Shown here: in pieces, positions 1 through 7,674 of the stretch
Layout of the letters: every line of letters starts with the position of its first letter
How positions within the stretch are numbered: position 1 is the first letter of the stretch
NCBI RefSeq assembly: GCF_002505485.1
Contig: NZ_DAVG01000028.1
Coordinates: 37,738-78,053, forward strand
Direction of reading: 5' to 3'
Length of the DNA stretch: 40,316 bases
Source of the DNA: Methanosarcina sp. UBA5
GTDB lineage: Archaea; Halobacteriota; Methanosarcinia; Methanosarcinales; Methanosarcinaceae
Program-made: the position numbers and the translations under genes
Notes under the pieces: model-generated
Seen by the model: the letters and a program-made list of their open reading frames with translations, nothing else
The model's database searches: none
Told to the model about the DNA's origin: nothing

Positions 1-552
1 GGCAGCGAAGTCAATCGATTACCAGATATGTTAAGTTGAGTAAGGTTTTTGAGTTCTGCGATTCTTAGTGGCAGCGAAGTCAATCGATTACCAGATATGT
101 TAAGTTGAGTAAGGTTTTTGAGTTCTCCAATTTCTGGTGGCAGTGAAGTCAATCGATTACCAGATATGTTAAGTTGAGTAAGGTTTTTGAGTTCTGCAAT
201 CTCTGGTGGTAGTGAAGTCAATTGATTAGTAGATATGTTAAGTTGAGTAAGGTTTTTGAGTTCTATAATTTCTGGTGGCAGTGGGGTCAAATGATTAAAA
301 GATATGTCAATTTTTGTAAGATTTTTTAGTTTTGCGATTTCTGGTGACAGCGAAGTCAATTGATTAAAAGATATGTTAAATTGAGTAAGGTTTTTGAGTT
401 CTCCAATTTCCAATGAAAGCGATGTCAATTGATTCCCATAGAGGTAAAGTTTGGTAAGATTTTTTAACTCCAATATTTCAGGCGGCAGCAAAGTCAGTCC
501 TTTGGACGAAAGGTCTAGTGTAGTCGCGTTACTTTCTTTAGCTTTTATGATC
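1..552 (-). repeat. 69-bp tandem repeat (LRR-coding), 8 units
   Basis: Eight head-to-tail 69-bp units encode the 23-residue LRRs. The first three units from the left edge are nearly identical at DNA level, including synonymous positions. Units toward the gene start are more diverged. This indicates recent unit duplication or homogenisation toward the 3' part of the gene. Confidence 0.9.
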
Positions 553-578
553 AGGCCTTTGATCTCATTTAGTTCCAT
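1..578 (-). CDS. Leucine-rich repeat protein, 5' part only (runs off left edge)
   Basis: Reading the minus strand from ATG at 578 gives an open frame to the window edge. After about 30 residues it consists of 23-residue leucine-rich repeats of the form LxxLPPEIxELKNLTQLNIS. The repeats are encoded by exact 69-bp units starting at 1, 70, 139, 208, 277, 346, 415 and 484. The leader (MELNEIKGLIIKAKES) has no signal peptide, so the protein is probably cytoplasmic. In Methanosarcina such arrays occur alone or ahead of Roc-COR GTPase domains. The C-terminal part lies outside the window, so the full architecture is unknown. LRR folds bind proteins; the partner cannot be inferred. The ribosome site upstream of the ATG is weak. 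LRR identity is secure; function is not. Confidence 0.85.
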   Translation of the reverse strand, partial: MELNEIKGLIIKAKESNATTLDLSSKGLTLLPPEILELKNLTKLYLYGNQLTSLSLEIGELKNLTQFNISFNQLTSLSPEIAKLKNLTKIDISFNHLTPLPPEIIELKNLTQLNISTNQLTSLPPEIAELKNLTQLNISGNRLTSLPPEIGELKNLTQLNISGNRLTSLPLRIAELKNLTQLNISGNRLTSL

Positions 579-815
579 CTGAAGTCCCTGCCTTACAGAA
601 AAAGAATTAAAAACTCAATATTTGCTATTTCAAAAATATTGAAAACATTCTACACAAAGTGACAGCCTATTATAAAAATAAAAATCGTTGTTATCTAAAT
701 AACTTTCTATTTTAATTAAAAGAAAAAAGTGATAGAAAAGTATAGAGTTAAAAACTAGAAAACGAAATTCTATTAATTTAATATTCCAAAAATTATCCTG
801 AATTTGTGATCGAAT

Positions 816-1493
816 TTATTTTGAGTTTTCTTTTTTGTTCGAAAGCTCTATAATACGTTGCATCTCGTCAACCGTATTTATATTCACAAAAGTCCTTAAC
901 TCAGGATCAATTTCTCGAATTTCCGACACGTCAACAAAAACCACATCTTTCATTTCAAAAACCGACGTCAGAACTGAGCGTTTTCCTTTCTCAAAGGCTT
1001 TTTCAATTTCAGAAATCATTTTTTTTGAATAAACCGCATGTAGAGGCTCAAATTTTCCATCTTCCCATTTCGGAAGGGCAGCATCATGGCCGATTGCTTT
1101 TTCAAAAAGCAGGTCTACAACCTTGAAATTTATAAAAGGCATATCGCCTGCGCAGACAAAAGAATATTCTGATCTGGATTCGAGAAGTCCCGCTCTGATG
1201 CCTTCAAGAGGGCCGGCGTCTTCCAGAGTATCGAAACAGAAACGGATTTCATGGTCAGTGAATTTTTCAAGCACCGGCCTGAACTTTTCTTCCTGCTTAT
1301 TGTCCCGGAACGAGACAATAACCTCATCTACAACCCGGAAAAGGCTTTCCAGCAGGCGCTCAAGAATTGTTTTTCCTTCAAATTCGATAAGGGCTTTTTC
1401 GACTGAACCCATCCGCCTTCCCCTGCCGCCTGCCAGCACGATGGCGCTTCTGAATTTCTTTCGTTTTATATTTAGTTCTGTTTTTTCGCCCAT
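816..1493 (-). CDS. mobA: MobA-like molybdenum cofactor guanylyltransferase
   Basis: 225-aa cytoplasmic nucleotidyltransferase that attaches GMP to molybdopterin (Mo or W form), as needed by formylmethanofuran dehydrogenase in methanogens. The N-terminal nucleotide-binding signature LAGGRGRRMG is at residues 20-29, GPLEGI at 94-99, the metal-binding CAGDMPF segment at 114-120, and FVNINT near the C-terminus. Length is slightly above the family norm of about 200, due to a basic N-terminal extension. ATG at 1493 has a weak ribosome site. The next gene upstream on the same strand is mobB-moaE, 85 nt away, so the two probably form one cofactor operon. Confidence 0.9.
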   Translation of the reverse strand: MGEKTELNIKRKKFRSAIVLAGGRGRRMGSVEKALIEFEGKTILERLLESLFRVVDEVIVSFRDNKQEEKFRPVLEKFTDHEIRFCFDTLEDAGPLEGIRAGLLESRSEYSFVCAGDMPFINFKVVDLLFEKAIGHDAALPKWEDGKFEPLHAVYSKKMISEIEKAFEKGKRSVLTSVFEMKDVVFVDVSEIREIDPELRTFVNINTVDEMQRIIELSNKKENSK

Positions 1494-1578
1494 TAGATCA
1501 TTTCCGGGGGTTATGGTTTCGTATTTTTCTTCCGTATTTTCTTTCGGCTTTTTTCATATTTCAGGCCTGACTCTTATT

Positions 1579-2424
1579 TTATTCTCTGTCATGGACCCAG
1601 AATTCTTCTTTTTCCGTGAATTCCTTCTTCCAGATCGGAGCTTCGACTTTTAGACGTTCTATGGCTTCACTAAGGGCTGGAAAAAGCTCTGCTCTGTGGG
1701 CAGCTGCGACAACAATGTATACTATGTCTTCTCCGGCTTTGATAACACCTGTTTTGTGGTGGATCAGAACTTCAAGGATACCTTCTTTTTGTTTAAGTTC
1801 TTCCCGGATCCGGTCAAGGGCTTTTGAAGCTTCTGGTTCGTATTTTTCGAATTCGAGCCTGGAGGTTCTCTCGTCTCCGGCCAGCTCGCGGACAATGCCG
1901 GAAAAGGTTCCTATTGCACCTGCTTTTCGGATGGCAGGGTTTCTCCTAGCTTTCTTTATAAGGGCTTCCAGAGTGTACTGATCAGGCTGGGCGAGGGCTA
2001 TTCCTACAAGAGAGGCTGTGAGTTCTTCGTGCATATCAATGTCTGCCGGCAGCCTGAAAACGACGTTGGAAATGCCCTGAAGGTCGCCAATCACAATTTT
2101 CGGAAGATTGCTTTCTTTAAACCCCTCTACCAAGGCAAAATCGAGCCCCTGGTCGCAAAGCATATCAAGCACGTCCTCAATGTTCAGGTCTCTGGAAAAG
2201 CTAGCAACCTCAGTACCTGTTGCTTCAGTGCCTGTTATTCCTATTACCGTATCAGCTCCGGCATCGAAATGTCCGTCTGTATCGGTTTCTGCTGGATTGA
2301 GGCGTTGCTCTCCCATTTGTTTTATCGTGCCTACTTTCCCGAATCCGGAAAGATTCCGGACAAGGGCTGAAACTACGGATGTCTTACCCGATTTTTTATA
2401 CCCGACAACTGAAATGACTTTCAT
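1579..2424 (-). CDS. MobB-MoaE fusion protein (molybdopterin biosynthesis)
   Basis: 281 aa from ATG 2424; a TTG one codon earlier is also open. Residues 1-140 are a MobB-type P-loop GTPase domain, with Walker A GYKKSGKT at 8-15 and an LVEGFK segment. Residues about 145-281 are a MoaE domain, the large subunit of molybdopterin synthase, with GIVRE, IHHKTG (around 222-226) and the catalytic-lysine motif APIWKKE near the C-terminus. MoaE with MoaD adds the two dithiolene sulfurs to precursor Z, and MobB assists guanylation by MobA. The fusion plus adjacent mobA puts two pathway steps in one transcription unit. No MoaD is visible nearby. Both domains look intact. Confidence 0.88.
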   Translation of the reverse strand: MKVISVVGYKKSGKTSVVSALVRNLSGFGKVGTIKQMGEQRLNPAETDTDGHFDAGADTVIGITGTEATGTEVASFSRDLNIEDVLDMLCDQGLDFALVEGFKESNLPKIVIGDLQGISNVVFRLPADIDMHEELTASLVGIALAQPDQYTLEALIKKARRNPAIRKAGAIGTFSGIVRELAGDERTSRLEFEKYEPEASKALDRIREELKQKEGILEVLIHHKTGVIKAGEDIVYIVVAAAHRAELFPALSEAIERLKVEAPIWKKEFTEKEEFWVHDRE

Positions 2425-2618
2425 CAAAGAGCGTTATGCGCTTTCCGGTATAAGTAAGGGCCGGCATTTTTATCTTTATCTAATTTTATTAAGTGTTTTG
2501 TGAAGATTCAAATATAGAGACTTCGATATTATCTATCAAGAGTTTAACTACTTTATTTAATTAACTTAAAATTTGAATTTATACAGAAATTTTCTTTAAT
2601 GGGAAAAGGGGGGAAACT

Positions 2619-3308
2619 ATGGAAGTAAATAATATCAGGATTCACGATATTCCTGAAGAAGAACGTCCAAGGGAAAGGCTTATTCGAAATGGTCCAGAGT
2701 CGCTTTCGAACGCGGAACTACTTGGAGTTATCCTGAGGACAGGGTCAAGGCAAGAGAATGTTGTCAGCCTGTCCAGCCGGATACTCTCAAAATATAACAT
2801 CAAGCAACTCAGTCTTGCAAATGTCTCAAGGCTCATGCAGGAGAACGGGGTTGGAAAGGCAAAAGCTGCCCAGATAGCTGCGGTTTTCGAGCTTGCCCGC
2901 CGGCTTGAGACCTTTGTGGAAGAGCCAAAAAGAAAAATCTGCTCCCCAAAGGATGTATATACACTTATGTACCCTAAGATGCGCGAACAAAAAAAAGAAA
3001 AATTTATAACACTTTGCCTTGATACAAAAAATCAAATCCTGAAAGAAGAAGTCGTATCTATCGGCAGCTTGAATGCGAGCATTGTTCATCCGCGTGAGGT
3101 CTTCAAGTCCGCCCTTATGGAATCGTCAGCATCGGTAATCATGGTCCATAATCATCCGTCAGGGGATCCAAGCCCTAGCCGAGAGGACATAATGGTCACC
3201 GAGAAAATGGTAGAAGGAGGAAAACTCCTTGGAATTGATGTGCTTGACCATATTATTATCGGGGAAGGCAGATACGTGAGCCTTAAAGATGAAGGTTTTG
3301 TAAGATAA
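2619..3308 (+). CDS. radC: RadC family JAB/MPN+ domain protein
   Basis: 229 aa, the usual length. The N-terminal third is a helix-hairpin-helix-like region (SNAELLGVILRTGS, then a GVGKAKAAQIAAVFEL hairpin). The C-terminal half is the JAB1/MPN+ metalloprotease-like fold with the zinc motif VHNHPSGDPSPSREDI, as in bacterial RadC. The name implies DNA repair, but the biochemical role is unresolved; RadC-like proteins are often linked to mobile DNA. ATG at 2619 follows a strong purine tract (AAAAGGGGGGAAACT). The gene stands alone, divergent from mobB-moaE across a 190-nt AT-rich spacer. RadC is mainly bacterial, so older transfer is likely. Confidence 0.9.
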   Translation: MEVNNIRIHDIPEEERPRERLIRNGPESLSNAELLGVILRTGSRQENVVSLSSRILSKYNIKQLSLANVSRLMQENGVGKAKAAQIAAVFELARRLETFVEEPKRKICSPKDVYTLMYPKMREQKKEKFITLCLDTKNQILKEEVVSIGSLNASIVHPREVFKSALMESSASVIMVHNHPSGDPSPSREDIMVTEKMVEGGKLLGIDVLDHIIIGEGRYVSLKDEGFVR

Positions 3309-3315
3309 AATAATT

Positions 3316-3441
3316 TAAAGACCGAAATTCTCAATGTAGAGACTCTCAATATAGAAGAGTTTAATGTAGGGAATCTCATGTAGGAACTCTCAACGTAAGA
3401 ACTCAATGTAGAAGCGTTCAATAGAGAAAATCTCAATATAG
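3316..3441. repeat. Degenerate short tandem repeat 3' of radC
   Basis: About eight imperfect 12-16 bp units built on CTCAATGTAGARA lie immediately after the radC stop codon. Unit length varies, so no reading frame is kept. The units end about 80 nt before the flavin reductase start. Function unknown. Confidence 0.6.
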
Positions 3442-3520
3442 TCATTTTCTAGTCACTTTCGTAATTGAAACAAGAATAAAAGAACAAGTTGAGAAATACG
3501 AAAAAAAGTAGTTGGAGACT

Positions 3521-4099
3521 ATGAAAGTTATAGGCATTAACGGAAGCCCACGAAAAGACGGCAATACTGCAATCCTGATTCAAACCGTGTTTGAAGAATT
3601 AACAAAAGAGGGCATTGAAACCGAACTTATTCAACTATCTGGAAAAAACATAGAAGGATGCAAAGCTTGTTGGGCTTGCCATAAAAACAAAAATAAGCAA
3701 TGTGTTATTACAGACGATTTTTTTAATGAGTGTTTTGCAAAAATGCTTGCTTCAGATGGAATTATTCTCGGGTCACCGGTATATTCAGCTGGTGTGACCT
3801 CCCAAATGAAGGCCTTAATTGACAGGGCGAGTATGGTACTTGCAGGAAATCGCGGACTTTTCAAGCATAAAGTTGGAGCCTCAGTTGTAGCTGCTCGCCG
3901 AGGCGGTGCTATAAGTGCCTTTGATATCCTGAACAATTTTCTACATAGCAAAGAAATGTTTCTCGTAGGGTCAAGTTACTGGAATATGGCTTACGGGAAC
4001 TCTATCGGAGAGGTAGAACAGGATCAAGAAGGCATTAATAGTATGAAAAACCTTGGCCAAAACATGGCATGGATATTGAAAAAAATTCATAATAATTGA
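3521..4099 (+). CDS. NADPH-dependent FMN reductase / flavodoxin-like protein
   Basis: 192 aa from ATG 3521. A TTG at 3512 in frame would add three residues, but GGAG at 3514-3517 lies inside that extension and supports the ATG. The FMN phosphate loop is GSPRKDGNT near the N-terminus, followed by GSPVYSAGVTSQMKALIDR typical of the FMN reductase/iron-sulfur flavoprotein fold. The cysteines in GCKACWACHKNKNKQC resemble the compact cluster of archaeal iron-sulfur flavoproteins, so a 4Fe-4S site is possible. Likely a cytoplasmic two-electron flavin reductase; the substrate is unknown. No operon partner. Confidence 0.8.
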   Translation: MKVIGINGSPRKDGNTAILIQTVFEELTKEGIETELIQLSGKNIEGCKACWACHKNKNKQCVITDDFFNECFAKMLASDGIILGSPVYSAGVTSQMKALIDRASMVLAGNRGLFKHKVGASVVAARRGGAISAFDILNNFLHSKEMFLVGSSYWNMAYGNSIGEVEQDQEGINSMKNLGQNMAWILKKIHNN

Positions 4100-4380
4100 G
4101 CGTCTCCAGTGAATCAAATAAGGTTTCAATGTTTCCTTTAAAAGTCTCCTTTAAATTTCATGGAAAAAACAGCTGACAAACCTACCGATAAAAAGATAAA
4201 TAGTTATATTATAAAGGTTGCCTCACATTGAGCGCGAGTGATTTATTAAATTGGAACCTGTGGACATCTGTTATCAGAGCCAGTCAAATATCATAATTAA
4301 GTTGTTTACACGCAATATATCATTCGGCCAAATCCGTGTTATCGAATTTCACCTTATCGAATTTACTAAGGTTACGATAT

Positions 4381-4402
4381 CTATATATATTTATAAGAGA
4401 TG
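4381..4402 (+). promoter_or_regulatory. Candidate TATA promoter of marker 11 gene
   Basis: The 365-nt spacer 4100-4465 holds no credible gene. A TATA-rich element (ATATATATTTATAAG) sits about 65-85 nt before the AAGGAGGT ribosome site at 4451-4458, which fits transcription starting near 4425. Assigned by sequence look only. Confidence 0.45.
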
Positions 4403-4465
4403 GGCATTTCGACCAAACAAATTTCCCTCCCAGTATCTTATTCCCTTAAAAAGGAGGTCTTCTGA

Positions 4466-5452
4466 ATTACAAAACATATAAACGCCTGTGCACTGGACAG
4501 CAGGGACATTGAGGAAGTAATCCTGGATGATCCTTATACTGTGCCTTATAAAGGCATTTATGCTATCTGTGACGCGGCAAATGAGTATGCAGAGATAATT
4601 GAGCACTCCAATTGTTATAGTGGGGCCTGCTGGTCCCTTTACCATTATGCAAAAGCGCCCCTTGTCCTGAAAGCCCGTTCGACCGGAAATATGATCCGCT
4701 ATTTAATGAAAACCGGAACCTCAAACCTGGAACTCAAACCTTCCATCGCGGCTGCAGGTATCGAATCAGTGATCGCGAATGGGGATGAGGTGGAGATCAC
4801 CTATGCCGGGTTAGGAGGCGGAGGTGTTGGCGCAACCCGTTGTAGGGCATTTGCAGACGGAATTATTCGTTATAAGATCTCCGAATCAGGAGGCGAGAAA
4901 TGCGCAAGGGGAACGATTGCAGTTCCACGCAGGAACCGTGTCCTCATAGGCATAGATGATACTGACTCAAAAGAAGTAGGAGCTACCTGGACCCTAACCC
5001 ACAATATTGCAAAGAGTCTGGACTGCCATGAAGCCGTTTATCTTTCCCATGCTCTTGTTCAGCTTTTCCCTGTTCCGGAAAAGACCCAGAACTGCATGTC
5101 TACAGTGCTTGAATTCGGCTGTGTGAATGAAAAAGCGAAATCAAGGCTAGTAGATGCTTTCAAAAAAGCGCTTAAAAAATACACTGTTTCGCCCCAAACC
5201 GGAATGGTTGTCCTTTCGGATTTCTATGCAAACGGGCTATATAAGTACAGCAACCGCTGTCGGACTGAAAGGATCTTGAAATCCGAGGCTTTGCAGTGCG
5301 CCAGAGAAAACGGTGTGGAAGTCCTGCTTGACGGCAACGGAGTAATAGGTGCACTTGCCTCTCTCCCCTGGTTCGGAAGACCTGATGAGTCCATAATTCC
5401 AGGTACTGAGATCAAGCCTCTTGCCATCGAGAAGCTTAAAAACAACATTTAA
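4466..5452 (+). CDS. Methanogenesis marker protein 11 (TiaS-related DUF1743 domain)
   Basis: From GTG 4541 the frame gives 303 aa, but the frame is open back to 4466 and a perfect AAGGAGGT ribosome site (4451-4458) sits 7 nt before an ATT codon at 4466. The upstream codons read ITKHINACALDSRDIEEVI and then LDDPYTVPYKGIYAICD. The first proper start, GTG 4541, would cut the conserved-looking DPYTVPYKGIYAICD block and lacks a good ribosome site. The core has GGGVGATRCRAFADGI and the IDDTD motif (VLIGIDDTDSKEVGATW) shared with the ATP-dependent agmatinyl-cytidine synthase TiaS. The OB and zinc-ribbon tail of TiaS is absent, matching the methanogen-restricted marker 11 family. Substrate unknown; presumed cytoplasmic nucleotide-using enzyme. 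Confidence 0.75.
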   Translation: MTKHINACALDSRDIEEVILDDPYTVPYKGIYAICDAANEYAEIIEHSNCYSGACWSLYHYAKAPLVLKARSTGNMIRYLMKTGTSNLELKPSIAAAGIESVIANGDEVEITYAGLGGGGVGATRCRAFADGIIRYKISESGGEKCARGTIAVPRRNRVLIGIDDTDSKEVGATWTLTHNIAKSLDCHEAVYLSHALVQLFPVPEKTQNCMSTVLEFGCVNEKAKSRLVDAFKKALKKYTVSPQTGMVVLSDFYANGLYKYSNRCRTERILKSEALQCARENGVEVLLDGNGVIGALASLPWFGRPDESIIPGTEIKPLAIEKLKNNI

Positions 5453-5594
5453 GATACAGGATCTAAAAAGCAAAGAAGCCGAAATAGAAACCTCAAATCG
5501 GGTTTAAGTTGTTAGAATCCTGGGTTAGATGGAGTCTCAGGTTCCAGGAAACTTTGAATTCGGCATCTTCTGAATTCCGCAGTGTGGGATCAGT

Positions 5595-7385
5595 TTGAAA
5601 GAAAAAAAAGAAGCACCAGAATACACTGGGTTTCAAGCCCTTTACCTTGCAGCTCTTGACAGTGATGTCAGTTTCATAACAGGTGTCCCCGGGTATCCTG
5701 TTACCTCCCTTATGGAACTTTTTTTGAAAAAACCCGCGGAAAAAGAGCTTTTAGATGCCTCTGAATCGAAAAATCTGGGTTCCGAGGCAGCAGCTTCCGA
5801 AATATTGCAGGATTATAGTGCCAGGTGGCTCACAAACGAGAAAGTTGCCCTTGAAACCGCTCTAGGAGCGTCGGTTTCCGGTAGAAGGTCACTTGTGCTT
5901 GTGAAGCACGTGGGGATGAACCTGCTTTCGGATCCTCTTATAACCTCGGTAACACATACGATAGGAGCCGGCCTTGTTATAATTGCAGGAGATGATCCTG
6001 GCGCAAAGGGTTCTCAGAATGAACAGGATTCTCGCTGGTACGGCCGTATAGCAGAGATAGCAGTATTTGATCCATCTTCTCCAGATATGGCATACAGGGC
6101 CCTGAGACGTGCTTACGAGCTTTCTGAAGAGACAAGAACGCCTGTTCTCCTGAGGGTCACTGCAGGTCTGGAAAAAAATAAAGGGAAAATAAAACGCTGT
6201 AGGAAGTCTTCAACCCCTCATCCTGAGTTTGACCGTGAAATCTGGAGAAATCGGATGGTAGAAAAACACCGGCTGTTTCACTCCAGAACCTATCCTCTGC
6301 TGGAAGAAGAAGCTGAAAATACCGAATTTAACGAGGTAAAGGAAAGGAGAGCGGAAAATACAGGAGACGGATCAGGTTCAGGGCATGGATATCTAGGGAT
6401 CATTTCCTCAGGTTTCACATCTTCGATCGTGGAAGAAATACTGAAAAAGCAGAACGAGTTTCATGCTGAGGTTTCTTATCCTGAAATATCTCACCTGTCT
6501 CTCGGCCTTGTAAACCCCCTTCCCCTCAAAAAGATAAAGGCTTTTCTGAATAGTAACCAGAAGGTACTCGTTGCCGAAGAGTCCGAGCCTTTTATAGAAG
6601 AGCAGATTCGGATTACGGGCAAAATTTATGGGAAAAAGACAGGACATCTTCCATACGGGCAGGTTAGGCCTAAAGATCTTGAGTTTGCCCTTGAGCACAT
6701 TGATGAAGAAATTTTAAAACCTGCAGATACCACTTCTCTTGACGCTGAAAAGAAAAACAGGGTTGGGATCTGCGACGACTGCGCGTACCTTCCCCTTTAC
6801 CGCTTTCTCAGCACGCTTGACGTGCGAATTGCCGGTGATATGGGCTGTTCCGTCCGGAGCGCGCCCGAGCCCCTTGCAGCAGTTGATGTTAGTTTTGCGC
6901 TTGGCTCAGCGATCTCGGTTGCATGTGGCTTTGAGAAAAAGGGCATAGCCGTTATCGGAGATTTCGCCCTGGCACATTCAGGTATTCTCGGACTTCTGAG
7001 TGCCGCGACTACAGGTTGCAATTTGCTTGTGCTCGTACTCCAGAATGAAGTCGCAGCTATGACAGGCGGGCAGGCAGTCCCAGATCTCAAGAAAGTGGTT
7101 GAGGCAATAACCCCTGACGTTTCGGTCTTTTATATCGATGCCAGTGAAGAGGAATCAGTGGACGGAACTCAGAAGGTGGCAGATAAAATAGAAGAACTGA
7201 CGGATAAGACAGAAGAATTGACGGGTAAAACTAAGAATGAGATAGAGGCAGGGCATGAAATCGAAAAGCTGATCTTGAATCCCAAACTTTCGGAATTGAT
7301 TCAGGCAAAACTTGCGCTTTCCGGGCTTTCTGTAATATTCATAAAAGGGAAATGCAGAAGATATTGTTCTGGGATCTTTTGTTAA
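5595..7385 (+). CDS. IorA-like thiamine diphosphate enzyme without ferredoxin domain
   Basis: 596 aa from TTG 5595. It resembles the alpha subunit of indolepyruvate:ferredoxin oxidoreductase. The N-terminal pyrimidine-binding domain has FITGVPGYPVTSL and an ALETALGAS...VLVKHVGMN segment. The middle has AGDDPGAKGSQNEQDSRWYG and a transketolase-C-like region. The C-terminal ThDP-binding domain has CDDC, GDMGCSVRSAPEP and GDFALAHSGILGLL...LVLQN. Bacterial and archaeal IorA normally end in a two-4Fe-4S ferredoxin domain; here the chain ends without those cysteines, and no iorB is adjacent. A low-complexity stretch (DKIEELTDKTEELTGKTK) interrupts the tail. The reaction is probably a 2-oxoacid conversion, but electron transfer to ferredoxin is doubtful. 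It follows marker 11 by 142 nt. Confidence 0.7.
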   Translation: MKEKKEAPEYTGFQALYLAALDSDVSFITGVPGYPVTSLMELFLKKPAEKELLDASESKNLGSEAAASEILQDYSARWLTNEKVALETALGASVSGRRSLVLVKHVGMNLLSDPLITSVTHTIGAGLVIIAGDDPGAKGSQNEQDSRWYGRIAEIAVFDPSSPDMAYRALRRAYELSEETRTPVLLRVTAGLEKNKGKIKRCRKSSTPHPEFDREIWRNRMVEKHRLFHSRTYPLLEEEAENTEFNEVKERRAENTGDGSGSGHGYLGIISSGFTSSIVEEILKKQNEFHAEVSYPEISHLSLGLVNPLPLKKIKAFLNSNQKVLVAEESEPFIEEQIRITGKIYGKKTGHLPYGQVRPKDLEFALEHIDEEILKPADTTSLDAEKKNRVGICDDCAYLPLYRFLSTLDVRIAGDMGCSVRSAPEPLAAVDVSFALGSAISVACGFEKKGIAVIGDFALAHSGILGLLSAATTGCNLLVLVLQNEVAAMTGGQAVPDLKKVVEAITPDVSVFYIDASEEESVDGTQKVADKIEELTDKTEELTGKTKNEIEAGHEIEKLILNPKLSELIQAKLALSGLSVIFIKGKCRRYCSGIFC

Positions 7386-7505
7386 TTTCTAGAGGTACTG
7401 GGGTCCAAAAAAGTTGTAAAGTACGCCAACCGAAAACCGTAAGCATAAGAGTGGCTCTTAAATAGAACGACTCTTAAACAAGACAAAAAGTGTTTGTCAG
7501 ATTTA

Positions 7506-7635
7506 GAGCCTATCCGAAAAGTGGTTACCTGCTATAACTTTTACAATATGCAATATGCAAAACCGGAACGGATGCCCGGAGATTTATATCTATTGCAACT
7601 TTTCGATATGCATTACTGACTTTTCGGATAGGCTC
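7506..7635. mobile_element. 130-bp MITE with IS5-type ends
   Basis: The ends are 18-bp perfect inverted repeats extending inward from GAGCCTATCCGAAAAGT, the same sequence as the termini of the two full IS copies at 32160 and 36030. TTA flanks both sides (7503-7505, 7636-7638) as a 3-bp target duplication. There is no coding capacity inside. This is a non-autonomous derivative mobilisable by the IS transposase. The rest of the 7386-7674 spacer shows no gene. Confidence 0.85.
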
Positions 7636-7674
7636 TTAATCGATAATCCACCGCCTGCAATAGCTCGTTATTAT

